Source: Verrucosispora sioxanthis (GTDB taxonomy: Bacteria; Actinomycetota; Actinomycetes; Mycobacteriales; Micromonosporaceae). Taken from it: a stretch of 64,000 nucleotides of DNA. The notes under the pieces were generated by a model that was given only the letters and a program-made list of their open reading frames with translations, made no database searches and was not told the origin of the DNA. Location of the stretch: NCBI RefSeq assembly GCF_010560025.1, contig NZ_SAIY01000002.1, positions 620,001-684,000 of the forward strand, written 5' to 3'. This document shows positions 36,489-45,232 of the stretch, piece after piece; position 1 is the stretch's first letter, and the number at the start of each line of letters is the position of its first letter. Made by a program: the position numbers and the translations under genes.

Positions 36489-36698
36489 TCAGTGCCGGGC
36501 CGGGTTGGCGCCGTCCAGGCCGGCTCGGATGGTCTCCGGCAGCTGCTCGCGCAGGGCGCCACCGGCGGCCCGGTCCAGGGCCGCGAGCACCTCGGTCACC
36601 ACCTGGCGGACGTCGGCGGGATCCGCGCCGGCCAGACCCCTGAGCTGTTCGACCAGCTCCGCGGCATCCCCGATGGCCACGTTCTTCGGATCCGTCAT
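36489..36698 (-). CDS. Small conserved-looking helical protein, unknown function
   Basis: About 69 residues from the ATG at 36698 (MTDPKNVAIGDAAELVEQLR, GLAGADPADVRQVVTEVLAA, LDRAAGGALREQLPETIRAG). It is entirely alpha-helical in character, acidic, and has no membrane segment, cysteine or recognisable motif. It lies between menG and the menaquinone reductase on the same strand. The iron-box-like site falls between it and the reductase. It is too short for a catalytic role to be suggested. The codon pattern (GC-rich third positions, no rare codons) supports it as real. Confidence 0.55.
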   Translation of the reverse strand: MTDPKNVAIGDAAELVEQLRGLAGADPADVRQVVTEVLAALDRAAGGALREQLPETIRAGLDGANPARH

Positions 36699-36826
36699 GC
36701 CGGCCAGCCTAAGCGGCAAACCCGACAAAATCGCCTTATTCCCCTAAATGACAGTGCTGCTGCCGCGTCGACCCGCGAGGGGCACCGGGCTCATGTCCAC
36801 GGGGGGCGGCGCGGCGAGCGCCGGGC

Positions 36827-37537
36827 TCAGGTGCGCACGGCGCGGTGCAGCGCCACCACGCCGCCGGTCAGGTTGCGCCACGCCACCCGACCCCAGCCCG
36901 CGGCAGCCACCCGCGCCGCCAGCGCCGGCTGGTCCGGCCAGGCCCGGATCGACTCGGCGAGATAGACGTACGCGTCGGGGTTGCTGGAGACCGTCCGGGC
37001 CACGGCCGGCAGGGAGCGCATCAGGTACGACAGATAGACGGTGCGGAACGCGGGATTGACCGGGGTGCTGAACTCGCAGACCACCAGCCGGCCCCCCGGA
37101 CGGGTCACCCGGGCCAGCTCGGCCAGGGCGGCGTCGGTGTCGTTGACGTTGCGCAACGCGAAGGAGATGGTCACCGCGTCGAAGCTGGCGTCGGCGAAGG
37201 GCAGCCGCAGGGCGTCCCCGGCCAGCAACGGCACCTGCGGCCGGGTGCGCTTGCCGGCGTACAGCATGCCGAGGGACAGGTCGGCCCCGACCGCGTACGC
37301 CCCGGAGTGGGCGAGTTCCTCGGTGGAGACACCGGTGCCCGCGCCGACGTCCAGCACCCGGTCGCCCGGTCGCAGGTCGAGCGCCGCCCGGGTGGCCCGC
37401 CGCCAGAACCGGTCCTGGCCGAAGGAGAGGACGGTGTTGGTCAGGTCGTAACGGGCCGCGACACCGTCGAACATCGCGGCGACCTCGTGCGGCTGCTTGT
37501 CCAGGCTGGCGCGCTGGCCCTGCGGGGTACGGCTCAC
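36827..37537 (-). CDS. menG: Demethylmenaquinone methyltransferase
   Basis: A 236-residue SAM-dependent methyltransferase of the UbiE/MenG type, which methylates the naphthoquinone ring in the last step of menaquinone synthesis. Family marks: [38 protein letters not shown] motif [56 protein letters not shown]. The GTG at 37537 follows GGAGGGG. The longer frame upstream is not protein-like. Located between the LPVTG protein (terminated) and the reductase cluster. Confidence 0.92.
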   Translation of the reverse strand: MSRTPQGQRASLDKQPHEVAAMFDGVAARYDLTNTVLSFGQDRFWRRATRAALDLRPGDRVLDVGAGTGVSTEELAHSGAYAVGADLSLGMLYAGKRTRPQVPLLAGDALRLPFADASFDAVTISFALRNVNDTDAALAELARVTRPGGRLVVCEFSTPVNPAFRTVYLSYLMRSLPAVARTVSSNPDAYVYLAESIRAWPDQPALAARVAAAGWGRVAWRNLTGGVVALHRAVRT

Positions 37538-37590
37538 CCCTCCACTCTGCCAGCCCGACGGGCGACGGCCCGGACAGGGTCGAGCCGACA

Positions 37591-37628
37591 CAGTGAGGGC
37601 GGGATGGTCACCCATCCCGCCCTCACTG
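37591..37628 (-). terminator. Strong hairpin terminator after the LPVTG gene
   Basis: A perfect 17-bp stem (37591-37607 with 37612-37628, arms CAGTGAGGGCGGGATGG and its complement) and a TCAC loop. It lies 46 nt past the surface-protein stop and 53 nt before the menG start, insulating the two. Confidence 0.85.
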
Positions 37629-37674
37629 CCGTGCGTTATGTGAACGGCCCGCGCGGGCCGATAGAGGACGAACC

Positions 37675-38859
37675 TCAGGCGTTCGTCTTCTCGTCACCCG
37701 GGGTCACCAGGACCACCCGGCGACGGCGGGCAACCAGGAACATGGCCACACCGGCGGCCAGCACACCCGCGCCGACGCCACCGATCAGACCGACCTGCAC
37801 ACCGGTGACCGGCAGGCCGCCACCGTCACCGTTGTCGCCACCACCGGAGCCACCCTTGGCGGCCACGACCACCGCGAAGTCGTCGGTGTTGTCGCTCGGG
37901 TCGACGTCGTTACCCGCGACGCCCGTGGCGTTCTCCGGCAGCGCCGAGGTGGCGGCGGACCGGAGGATGCTGGGGGCCTCCTGCACCGACAGCGAGTCGA
38001 TGGTGACCTTGCCACCGGTGAGGCTGCTCGGCTTCACACCGTCGGCGACCTTCACCAGGTTGTAGAAGCGGGCGCCGGAGAAGAGGTCGTCACCGTCGGT
38101 GTCCTGCGCGGCCGGGATGAGAACGGCCTTGTCGTACTCGCAGGTCAGCGAGGTCATCGCGGCGTTGTAGGTGCAGTCCGGCTCCTTCTCCGCGAAGGTC
38201 GCGCCCTTGGGCAGCTGCACCTCGATGCGCAGACCGCGGGCGGCCTGGTCACCCTGGTTGAAGGCGCCGTAGATGAGCTGGCCGGTGTTGCCCGCGTACA
38301 GGTCGCCGACCTCGGTGATCGTGCCACCCTCGACCTTGACGGCCTTGCGGACATCGTCGGCGACGACGGTCAGGTCCGGCCCGGTGCCCTCGACCTTGAC
38401 GTCGACGGTCACCACGTTGTCGGACTCGTCCGGGTCCTCGCCGCCGTGCAGGATCACGGCGGTGATGGAGCCGGCCGGACCGACCTCCTTGCCCTTGCGG
38501 GTCAACGGGAAGAACCAGTCGACGTCCTCACCGGCACGGATGGTGTCACCCTCGATGCCACAGAGGATCCAGCCGTCCTCGCGCGGGTTGCAGCCGGTCT
38601 CGTCGATGTCGACGAGATCGGTCTTCAGCTTGCTGACGTCGAGGGCGACGAGCACGTTCTTGGCGTCGACCTTGCTCTTGTTCAGCAGCGAGACGCTGGC
38701 GTCCTTGCCCGGCGCACCGACCGCGATCGTGGTGCCGGTCGCCTTGATGGCGAGGTCCGCGCTGTCGTCCGCCAGAGCCGGGGCGGCGAAGGCGCCGGCC
38801 GCGAGGACGCCGGCGGCACCGGCTCCCAGGTACGCGGCAGCCCGGTTGCGGAAAATCAT
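37675..38859 (-). CDS. LPXTG-type cell-wall-anchored surface protein
   Basis: A 394-residue exported protein. Signal peptide: [21 protein letters not shown] then [12 protein letters not shown]. The mature body consists of CARDB/DUF11-like beta-sandwich sequence ([60 protein letters not shown]), with acidic Asp-rich stretches. At the C-terminus a Gly/Asp linker precedes LPVTG (349-353), a hydrophobic helix ([20 protein letters not shown]) and RRRR: a complete sortase sorting signal, so it should be linked to peptidoglycan. No sortase gene is in the window. GGGGAG precedes the ATG. Its role, such as adhesion or envelope structure, cannot be read from sequence. Confidence 0.88.
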   Translation of the reverse strand: MIFRNRAAAYLGAGAAGVLAAGAFAAPALADDSADLAIKATGTTIAVGAPGKDASVSLLNKSKVDAKNVLVALDVSKLKTDLVDIDETGCNPREDGWILCGIEGDTIRAGEDVDWFFPLTRKGKEVGPAGSITAVILHGGEDPDESDNVVTVDVKVEGTGPDLTVVADDVRKAVKVEGGTITEVGDLYAGNTGQLIYGAFNQGDQAARGLRIEVQLPKGATFAEKEPDCTYNAAMTSLTCEYDKAVLIPAAQDTDGDDLFSGARFYNLVKVADGVKPSSLTGGKVTIDSLSVQEAPSILRSAATSALPENATGVAGNDVDPSDNTDDFAVVVAAKGGSGGGDNGDGGGLPVTGVQVGLIGGVGAGVLAAGVAMFLVARRRRVVLVTPGDEKTNA

Positions 38860-39370
38860 GAAGGTGTCTCCCCGTGGGGTGAAGGAAGCGTACGGGCGGG
38901 GACGTTAGCGGTCAGCGATCACCCGCGCCACCCTGGATCACACCAGTCACAAGCTGCTCAGCTAATGGCAACTTAAGGATTGTCCGGATTGATGGGTCTT
39001 GCTACCTGCTCGCGCCCCCGCACCTGGCCGTGGCGGCCTGGCGCTTCGAACCGGACGGATGATCCACGCGAGCCGTTCGGCTGACAACCGATCGAGCCAC
39101 CCCTGTCACCCAGCGCCCGAAACCCAGTGACACTTAGTGATCTCTCGCCCGCCGCCACCCCACCACCCAACGACGCCGCCCGCCGCGACGAGGGCCCGGG
39201 ATGCCGCAACTCGTACCCTCCCGCCGCCGGGAAGACCCAAGACACCGCAACTCGCGGCACGCCGCTGCACGGGGCGACCCGGGAGCCGCTACTCGGGACT
39301 CACGGTGACGGTGTGCGACGGTCCAGGTCGCCGGCCGGCGTTCGCTCCGCGGATCGGGATGGGGTGTCGG
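38860..39370. other. 511-bp intergenic region, mostly unexplained
   Basis: Lies between the surface-protein start and the mqnC stop, both on the minus strand. The right half (39140-39300) is a GC-rich Pro/Arg-coding-like stretch without a convincing gene. The left half (38930-39000) is less GC-rich and probably carries the surface-protein promoter. CACTTAGTG at 39131-39139 is a small palindrome, and CGCCGGCCGGCG at 39329-39340 a larger one near the mqnC end. Nothing else was identified. Confidence 0.4.
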
Positions 39371-40561
39371 TCAGCGTGCGTCGACCAGGGGCAGCGATCG
39401 GCCGGCACCGCCGCCGGGCAGGGCGATCGACGAGAAGTGCGAGACCACCCGGTCGTCGCTCGGGTCGTCGTCGGGCGTGTGGTGCACGGCCAGTCTGTTG
39501 TAGAGCGTGTCGCGCTGGGCCGGGATCCGGTCGGCGGAACGGATCATCCCGATCAGCTCGTGCAGGTTGGACCGGTGCCGGGCGCCCGCCGAGGAGATGA
39601 CGTTCTCCTCCAACATGATCGAGCCGAGGTCGTCGACGCCCATGTGCAACGCCAGTTGACCGACGTCCTTGCCGGTGGTCAGCCAGGACGCCTGCAGGTG
39701 CGGCACGGTCTCGAAGAACAGCCGGGACACCGCCACCAGCCGCAGGTATTCCAGGGTCGTCGCCTGGGTGCGGCCCTTGAGGTGGTTGTTCTCCGGCTGG
39801 TACGTCCACGGGATGAAGGCCCGGAAGCCGCGCGTACGGTCCTGCACGTCGCGGATCATCCGCAGGTGCTCGATCCGCTCGGCGGCGGTCTCACCGGTCC
39901 CCATCATCATCGTCGCGGTCGACTCGACACCCTGCCGGTGCGCGAGTTCCATGACCTCCAGCCAGCGCTCGCCCGACTCCTTGAGCGGCGCGATCGCCTT
40001 GCGGGGTCGCTGCGGCAGCATCTCGGCACCGGCACCGGCGATCGAGTCGAGCCCGGCGGCCTTGATCCGGGCGATCGCCTCGTCCAGGCTGACCCCGGAG
40101 ACCTTGGCCATGTGCAGGATCTCGCTCGGGCCGATCGAGTGGATCGCGAGCTGCGGGTACGCCTGCTTGACCGAGGAGAACAGCTCCTCGTAGTACTCCA
40201 CGCCGTAGTCCGGGTGGTGGCCGCCCTGGAGCATGACCTGGGTGGCGCCCAGCTCGACCGCCTCGCCGCAGCGACGCAGGATCTCCTCGGTCGGGTGGGT
40301 CCACCCTTCCTTGTGCTTCGGCGCCCGGTAGAACGCACAGAACTTGCACGCCGTCACGCAGACGTTCGTGTAGTTGATGTTGCGGTCGATCAGGTACGTG
40401 ACGATGTTGTCCGGGTACCGCCGCCGACGGACCGCGTCCGCCGCCTCACCGAGGGCGTGGAACGGGGCGTCGGTGTAGAGCAGCAGGGCCTCCTCGGGCG
40501 TGATCCGCCCGCCGTCCGCACCGCGCTGCAGGATGTCGTCGATCTCCCGGTTCACCGTCAC
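39371..40561 (-). CDS. mqnC: Cyclic dehypoxanthinyl futalosine synthase
   Basis: A 396-residue radical SAM enzyme of the futalosine menaquinone pathway. It cyclises dehypoxanthine futalosine. The radical-SAM cluster motif is CVTACKFC (Cys68, Cys72, Cys75), preceded by IDRNINYTNVC and followed by AFYRAPKHKEGW, all characteristic of MqnC. Other family marks are VMLQGGHHPDYGVEYYEELF, HSIGPSEILHMAKVSGVSLD, GLDSIAGAGAEMLPQRPRKA, FIPWTYQPENNHLKGR. Works with MqnA (48575-49426) and MqnE (61446-62615) in this window; MqnB and MqnD are not seen. Confidence 0.95.
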   Translation of the reverse strand: MTVNREIDDILQRGADGGRITPEEALLLYTDAPFHALGEAADAVRRRRYPDNIVTYLIDRNINYTNVCVTACKFCAFYRAPKHKEGWTHPTEEILRRCGEAVELGATQVMLQGGHHPDYGVEYYEELFSSVKQAYPQLAIHSIGPSEILHMAKVSGVSLDEAIARIKAAGLDSIAGAGAEMLPQRPRKAIAPLKESGERWLEVMELAHRQGVESTATMMMGTGETAAERIEHLRMIRDVQDRTRGFRAFIPWTYQPENNHLKGRTQATTLEYLRLVAVSRLFFETVPHLQASWLTTGKDVGQLALHMGVDDLGSIMLEENVISSAGARHRSNLHELIGMIRSADRIPAQRDTLYNRLAVHHTPDDDPSDDRVVSHFSSIALPGGGAGRSLPLVDAR

Positions 40562-40636
40562 ATCTCCGAGGGTACGCCGAGCCTGATCAGCGACAACCGG
40601 GCCCTGCTGGGATCTGACCCACAGCCAGCGAACAGC

Positions 40637-42394
40637 TCAGAACAGTGGATCTCCCTCACTCGTCGGGCTCTTGCGCGGCTGGCGTCGACCCCGTGGCGAC
40701 AACTTCGGTCCAGGTCCGTAGGTGACCGAGGGACCACGCCGTGACTCGGAGATTCTGGCGAGCACTCCTTCGTCGACGAGGCCACCAAGTAGACGCGATG
40801 TGGCCTGCGCATCCAGGTCGAGCGCCACTCGCACCATCCGGGCATTGACTTGCCCTGCGGCCTGCAACAGTTCGATCACTTTGCGCTCCGCGTCGTCCCG
40901 GTGTCCGCGGTGGTACCGGACCGCCGGGCCCAATGCACTCAGCGCTGAACCTCGTAACCGATAGTTGGGGTGTCTACGTCTGGCCGTCTCCCGGGTCGAC
41001 TCGAGCATCGCGACCGGCTCCGTACTGAGTCGCAGCAGAACCTCCTGCGCCTCAACGACATCCTTCTGCAACAGAGGAACGGCGTCGACGGCGGAGAGGA
41101 CACGATGAGTCAACAAGTGATAGAGGATCAGCAAGGTGTCCGCGTCGTCCTGCTCGGTTTCCGGCAGCGCCGCGACATAACGCGCGAGATGCCGGTTCGG
41201 TGCGCCGCCCAGCAACGTCACGGTGACCCTGTCCGGCTCTTCCAGGTATCGAGGTGGCTGATGGCCCACCCGGACCATCTCCCGATACATCCGATCTACG
41301 CCGACACCGGCTTCCTCGGCGAGACCCAACGTCCGGACAGCGCCGGCAAGTAGCGGATTTCGAGGTCTGGAGGTGGTGGTCAGGATGTTCTCCACTGTCA
41401 CACCGAAGACCAGCGGCCCGGGAGATGCCACCACCAGGCGAGTGGGCGCGTGCTCGATCTGCACTGGACCAGCCAGACGATAGTCACGATGCACAAGGGC
41501 GTTGACCACAGCTTCCCGTACCGCCGCCTCAGGCAGGTCAGCTAGTTGCACCTGCTGCCCGCCCGGCAGATTGACCGGGGTCTTGTCCACCCGCGCATCG
41601 ATGAGTTCGAGTATCCGCACCAGGGCAGGCAGGAGCGGTCCAGTGATGCGATGCACGACTGTCGGTTCGCCCGCCGGGGTCTTGCGGAACTGGTAGACCA
41701 CAAGATGTGAGCCGTTGCCTGGTCCGCCGTCCTCTTCGGCGAACAGCAGCAGCCCGGCTCGGTTTAGCCGGCCAGCCTCGTTCACTACTCCCAGAATTCG
41801 TAGCAGGTCTCCGTCGCTTTCCGCCGCGTATCGCCGACGAACCGGATCGGAGCTGCGGCGCAGCAGCGTACGGGCGATATCCAAGGCGACGGGGGACACC
41901 TCGGCGCGGGCTAGGTCGGTGTCGCCGGCAGACCAGTCGTCGTTGCGACGGTCAGCCAAGGCGGACGCGATCTGGGTAGCGGTCATCGGAAGGCACGAGG
42001 TGCCCACCCGATGCGTGGCACGCTGGTCGACCTGATGGATGTCGGGACTTCGGGGCACGGTGATGAGCAGCAGCCGTGTGTCGGAGACCTCGATCGCCTC
42101 GCTGAAGACGGTCAGGGCTGGTTGGGTCAGCTCATAGATTCGCTGCACCACACGAATCGGATCCAGGTCAGTACCCGCGAGGGCGTCGACACCAGCGATC
42201 CTGTCGTGCACGCCGACCACGAGCGTTCCGCCGATCCCGTTCGCGAAGCAGGCAGCCGCTGCGGCCAAGTCCCGGAGGGTGTCGTCGCGAGATCTTCCCT
42301 GCCGCTTGAAGTCCAGGGTTCTGGACTCCAGAGCTGCGGCCGTCTCACCAGCGAGAATTCGAGCCAGCGCCTCCTCGTACTCATGCCCAGTCAT
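40637..42394 (-). CDS. AlbA_2/Schlafen-domain ATPase (RecG-related COG2865 type)
   Basis: 585 residues. The N-terminal AlbA_2 (Schlafen-like) putative DNA/RNA-binding domain shows ESRTLDFKRQGRSRDDTLRD and AAAACFANGIGGTLVVGVHD. The middle has the HATPase_c_4-type region (EAAVREAVVNALVHRDYRLA, TRLVVASPGPLVFGVTVENI, SRPRNPLLAGAVRTLGLAEE, AGVGVDRMYREM). The C-terminus has winged-helix-like sequence (VIELLQAAGQVNARMVRVAL, LLGGLVDEGVLARISE). The coding sequence is visibly less GC-rich than its neighbours and uses more A/T-ending codons, a sign of lateral acquisition. Such proteins occur as transcriptional regulators and in defence islands; which applies here is open. A monocistronic insertion between mqnC and the paa operon. 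Confidence 0.85.
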   Translation of the reverse strand: MTGHEYEEALARILAGETAAALESRTLDFKRQGRSRDDTLRDLAAAAACFANGIGGTLVVGVHDRIAGVDALAGTDLDPIRVVQRIYELTQPALTVFSEAIEVSDTRLLLITVPRSPDIHQVDQRATHRVGTSCLPMTATQIASALADRRNDDWSAGDTDLARAEVSPVALDIARTLLRRSSDPVRRRYAAESDGDLLRILGVVNEAGRLNRAGLLLFAEEDGGPGNGSHLVVYQFRKTPAGEPTVVHRITGPLLPALVRILELIDARVDKTPVNLPGGQQVQLADLPEAAVREAVVNALVHRDYRLAGPVQIEHAPTRLVVASPGPLVFGVTVENILTTTSRPRNPLLAGAVRTLGLAEEAGVGVDRMYREMVRVGHQPPRYLEEPDRVTVTLLGGAPNRHLARYVAALPETEQDDADTLLILYHLLTHRVLSAVDAVPLLQKDVVEAQEVLLRLSTEPVAMLESTRETARRRHPNYRLRGSALSALGPAVRYHRGHRDDAERKVIELLQAAGQVNARMVRVALDLDAQATSRLLGGLVDEGVLARISESRRGPSVTYGPGPKLSPRGRRQPRKSPTSEGDPLF

Positions 42395-42499
42395 CTCGGT
42401 TTCCGATCGGTTTAGACCATTCCTTGCGAGGAAGGATAGCGCAAAACTATTGGAAAACCGGCTCCAGCCTCGTCGCGTGAACCCCGAACGCCCGACGCC

Positions 42500-43627
42500 T
42501 CACGCGTCGTAGTCGATGGTGAGGGTGTCGGTGAGCGGGCTGGACTGGCAGGTCAGCACGTAGCCGGCGGCCACCTCGTCGGGCTCCAGGGCGTAGTTGC
42601 AGGCCATCTCGACCTCGCCGGAGACGACCTTCGCCCGGCAGGTCGAGCAGACCCCACCCTTGCAGGCGTACGGCAGCTCGCCGCGGACCTTCAACGCCGC
42701 GTCGAGCACCCGTTCGTCGCGGCGCATGGTGAAGCTCGACGAACGTCCGTCGAGCGTGATCGTCACGTCGGTGCCGCCGGACGCGTCGTCGCTGCGGCGT
42801 ACCGGCTCGGGCGGCGCGTCGACGTGGAACAGCTCGGTGTGCACCGCCGACTCCGCGACACCCCGCTCGGTCAGCACCGCACGAGCATCGACCACCAGCC
42901 CGTACGGGCCGCAGAGGAACCACTCCTCGATCGCCTCACCGGGCACGATGGTCTCCAGCAGCCGGCCGAGCCGCTCCGCGTCGATCCGGCCCGACAGCAG
43001 CGGCGAATCGCCCTGTTCGCGGGAGAGCACGTGCACCAGGTGCAGCCGGGTCGGGTAGCGGTCCTTCAGGTCGGCCAGCTCCTCGGCGAACATCACGCTG
43101 CCGGCGGTGCGGTTGCCGTACACCAGCGTGAAGGTGCTGGCCGGTTCGACGGCCAGCGCGGTGGCGACCAGCGACAGCACCGGGGTGATGCCCGAGCCGG
43201 CGACCACCGCGCCGTAGCGGCGAGCCCGGTCCGGTGCGAAGGCCGTGGTGAAGTGCCCCAGCGGCGGCAACACCTCGATGGTGTCGCCGTGCCGCAGCGC
43301 CCCGCAGGCGTAGCCGGAGAAGGCCCCGCCCGGAATCTCCCGCACGCCGATCCGCAACCGCCCGTGCCGGGCCAGCTCCGCCGGGGTGGAGCAGATCGAG
43401 TACGAACGGCGCACGTCCCCGCCGCCGTCACCGTCCGGGGCGACGGCGGCGGCCGGCAGGCGTACGGTCAGGTGCTGGCCGGCGCGGAACGCGAAGGTCT
43501 CGCGCAGTTCCTCCGGTACCGCGAAGGTGATCGCGACGGCATCGGCGGTGAGCCGGTCCACGGCGACGACGGGCAGCGGGTGGAATACCGGTCGGCGGCG
43601 GACCGGGCGCGTGATGGTGACAGTCAC
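42500..43627 (-). CDS. paaE: Phenylacetyl-CoA epoxidase reductase subunit PaaE
   Basis: A 375-residue NADPH-dependent flavin/iron-sulfur reductase that feeds electrons to the PaaAC di-iron centre. The FAD domain has RRSYSICSTP; the NAD(P) domain has VVAGSGITPVLSLVATAL and EEWFLCGPYGLVVDARAVL. The C-terminal plant-type 2Fe-2S ferredoxin domain has CKGGVCSTCRAKVVSGEVEM with the distal cysteine in YVLTCQSSPLTD. The GTG at 43627 overlaps the paaD stop by 4 bp. Last gene of paaABCDE. Confidence 0.93.
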   Translation of the reverse strand: MTVTITRPVRRRPVFHPLPVVAVDRLTADAVAITFAVPEELRETFAFRAGQHLTVRLPAAAVAPDGDGGGDVRRSYSICSTPAELARHGRLRIGVREIPGGAFSGYACGALRHGDTIEVLPPLGHFTTAFAPDRARRYGAVVAGSGITPVLSLVATALAVEPASTFTLVYGNRTAGSVMFAEELADLKDRYPTRLHLVHVLSREQGDSPLLSGRIDAERLGRLLETIVPGEAIEEWFLCGPYGLVVDARAVLTERGVAESAVHTELFHVDAPPEPVRRSDDASGGTDVTITLDGRSSSFTMRRDERVLDAALKVRGELPYACKGGVCSTCRAKVVSGEVEMACNYALEPDEVAAGYVLTCQSSPLTDTLTIDYDA

Positions 43628-44100
43628 AGGGCCTTCACCTGGTCGAAGGGTTCGGAGCAGGAGCGGCAGCGCCACAGCGCCTTGCAGGCGGTGGAGCCGA
43701 AGCGGCTGAGCTGCTCGGTCTCCGGCGAGCCGCAACGTGGGCAGCGCACCGTCAGGGTGAGCGGAACGACGCCGTCGCGCCGGACCGGAGCGGGTGGGGC
43801 GATGCCGGCGGCGGCCAGCTTGGCCCGCCCGACGTCGCTGATCCAGTCGGTGCTCCAGGCCGGGCTGTGCACCGTACGCACCTCGGCGTCGGGATGACCG
43901 GCGGCGGCAAGCGCGCGCCGGATGTCGGCGCGGATGACGTCCATCGCGGGGCAGCCGGTGTAGGTGGGAGTGATCGTCACAACCACCCGACCGGTGGCCG
44001 GGTCCTCCAGCACCGACCGCAGGATGCCGAGATCGTCGATGGTGACCACCCGGATCTCCGGATCCACCACCGCCGCCACAGCCTCCCGCGCCCGGCTCAT
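43624..44100 (-). CDS. paaD: Phenylacetate degradation protein PaaD (MIP18/DUF59 family)
   Basis: 158 residues from the ATG at 44100. The MIP18/DUF59 domain reads AAVVDPEIRVVTIDDLGILR, VVVTITPTYTGCPAMDVIRA with the conserved TPTYTGCPA. The C-terminal zinc-ribbon-like tail has CPRCGS and CRSCSEPF. PaaD is thought to help mature the Fe-S or di-iron centres of the epoxidase complex. Overlaps paaE by 4 bp and follows paaC by 4 nt. Confidence 0.92.
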   Translation of the reverse strand: MSRAREAVAAVVDPEIRVVTIDDLGILRSVLEDPATGRVVVTITPTYTGCPAMDVIRADIRRALAAAGHPDAEVRTVHSPAWSTDWISDVGRAKLAAAGIAPPAPVRRDGVVPLTLTVRCPRCGSPETEQLSRFGSTACKALWRCRSCSEPFDQVKAL

Positions 44101-44104
44101 CGGC

Positions 44105-44830
44105 TCACCAGCGGGCCCCGGGATGGGCGCGGTGCAGCACCTGCATCTCCGCGAGCAGGTACGACAGGTGTTCGGTGTGCACGCCGTCGCGTCCACCGGC
44201 CGGCGTCCAGCCGACCTCGGGGACGGTGAGGGTCGCCTCGGCGAGCACCGCGGTCACCGTGTCGTCGAAGTCGGGTCGCAGGGTCGCCGGGTCGACCGGC
44301 GCGTCCGGCCACGCCGCGAACAGCTCGTCGGCGTACGGCCAGATCTGGTCGACGCCGGCCTGCATCCGCCGGTGTGACTCCTCGGTCCCGTCACCGAGCC
44401 GCTTCACCCACAGCGCGGCGTGGTCCAGGTGGTAGGCGGACTCCTTGCGGGCCTTGGCTCCGACGGCGGCCAGCCGCTCGTCCGGGCAGCCGGCCAGGGC
44501 GGTGTAGAGCGGCACCTGGTAGGCCGCCAGCACGAGCAGTTTCGCCATGGTCACCGCGAAGTCACCGTTGGGCAGCTCGACCAGCAGGCAGTTGCGGAAC
44601 TCCCGGTCGTCGCGCAGGTACGCCAACGCGTCCTCGTCCCGGCCGGCGCCCTCCAGTTCACCCGCGTACGACAGCAGGAGGCGGGCGGCACCGAGCTGGT
44701 CCAGGGCGATGTTGGACAGCGCGATGTCCTCCTCCATCTCCGGTGCCCGGGTGCTCCACTCGGCCAACCGCTGCGCCGCGATGAGCGCGTCGTCGCCGAG
44801 GGCGAGGGCGAGGGCGAAGTTCACGCTCAC
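44105..44830 (-). CDS. paaC: Phenylacetyl-CoA epoxidase subunit PaaC
   Basis: A 241-residue ferritin-like structural partner of PaaA. Family sequence: LALALGDDALIAAQRLAEWS, APEMEEDIALSNIALDQLGA, ARLLLSYAGELEG, KARKESAYHLDHAALWVKRL, GDGTEESHRRMQAGVDQIWP. It stabilises the catalytic subunit; its own metal site is usually degenerate. The GTG start at 44830 directly follows two tandem 59-bp repeats that separate it from paaB, a spacing absent at the other junctions of this operon, all of which overlap or nearly touch. Confidence 0.93.
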   Translation of the reverse strand: MSVNFALALALGDDALIAAQRLAEWSTRAPEMEEDIALSNIALDQLGAARLLLSYAGELEGAGRDEDALAYLRDDREFRNCLLVELPNGDFAVTMAKLLVLAAYQVPLYTALAGCPDERLAAVGAKARKESAYHLDHAALWVKRLGDGTEESHRRMQAGVDQIWPYADELFAAWPDAPVDPATLRPDFDDTVTAVLAEATLTVPEVGWTPAGGRDGVHTEHLSYLLAEMQVLHRAHPGARW

Positions 44831-44948
44831 AGGGCGATATCCGTTCGCGACTGCGGGGCTCGCAAACCCGGCTCACTCCTCGCGCTCACAGGGCGATATC
44901 CGTTCGGGACTGCGGGGCTCGCAAACCCGGCTCACTCCTCGCGCTCAC
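44831..44948 (-). repeat. Two tandem 59-bp junction repeats between paaB and paaC
   Basis: Copies at 44890-44948 and 44831-44889 differ at a single base (CGTTCGCGAC versus CGTTCGGGAC). On the minus strand each begins GTGAGCGCGAGGAGTGAG, includes CCGGGTTTGCGAGCCCCGCAG and ends GGATATCGCCCT. The paaB stop TGA is within the first copy and the paaC GTG directly abuts the second. A recent exact duplication of an element also found in nuo. Confidence 0.9.
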
Positions 44949-45232
44949 AGGTGCGCCACCCCGTCTGGGACCTCGTAGAAGGTGGGATGGCGGTAGACCT
45001 TGTCGGCGGCCGGGTCGAAGAAGGCGTCCTTCTCGTCGGGGCTGGACGCGGTGATGGCGCTCGCCGGCACCACCCAGATCGACACCCCCTCCTGACGTCG
45101 GGTGTAGAGGTCACGGGCGTTGCGCAGGGCCAGTTCCGCGTCGGGCGCGTGCAGGCTGCCGACGTGGGTGTGCGCCAGCCCGCGCCGGGCCCGGACGAAG
45201 ACCTCCCAGAGCGGGGTGTGTTGCCGGCTCAC
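44945..45232 (-). CDS. paaB: Phenylacetyl-CoA epoxidase subunit PaaB
   Basis: 95 residues. Signature: [80 protein letters not shown]. It bridges PaaAC modules in the multicomponent epoxidase. The GTG at 45232 overlaps the paaA stop by 4 bp. Confidence 0.94.
   Translation of the reverse strand: MSRQHTPLWEVFVRARRGLAHTHVGSLHAPDAELALRNARDLYTRRQEGVSIWVVPASAITASSPDEKDAFFDPAADKVYRHPTFYEVPDGVAHL

Noticed and set aside
39040..39060. tRNA T-arm-like GGTTCGAA on the minus strand
   Set aside because: No acceptor stem, anticodon arm or D-arm can be formed around it.
42493..42509. Hairpin CGACGC/GCGTCG as paaE terminator
   Set aside because: Only 6 bp and overlapping the paaE stop codon; too weak to call.
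44831..44948. CRISPR-like array
   Set aside because: Only two directly adjacent copies without unique spacers, and the unit is a dispersed junction element.
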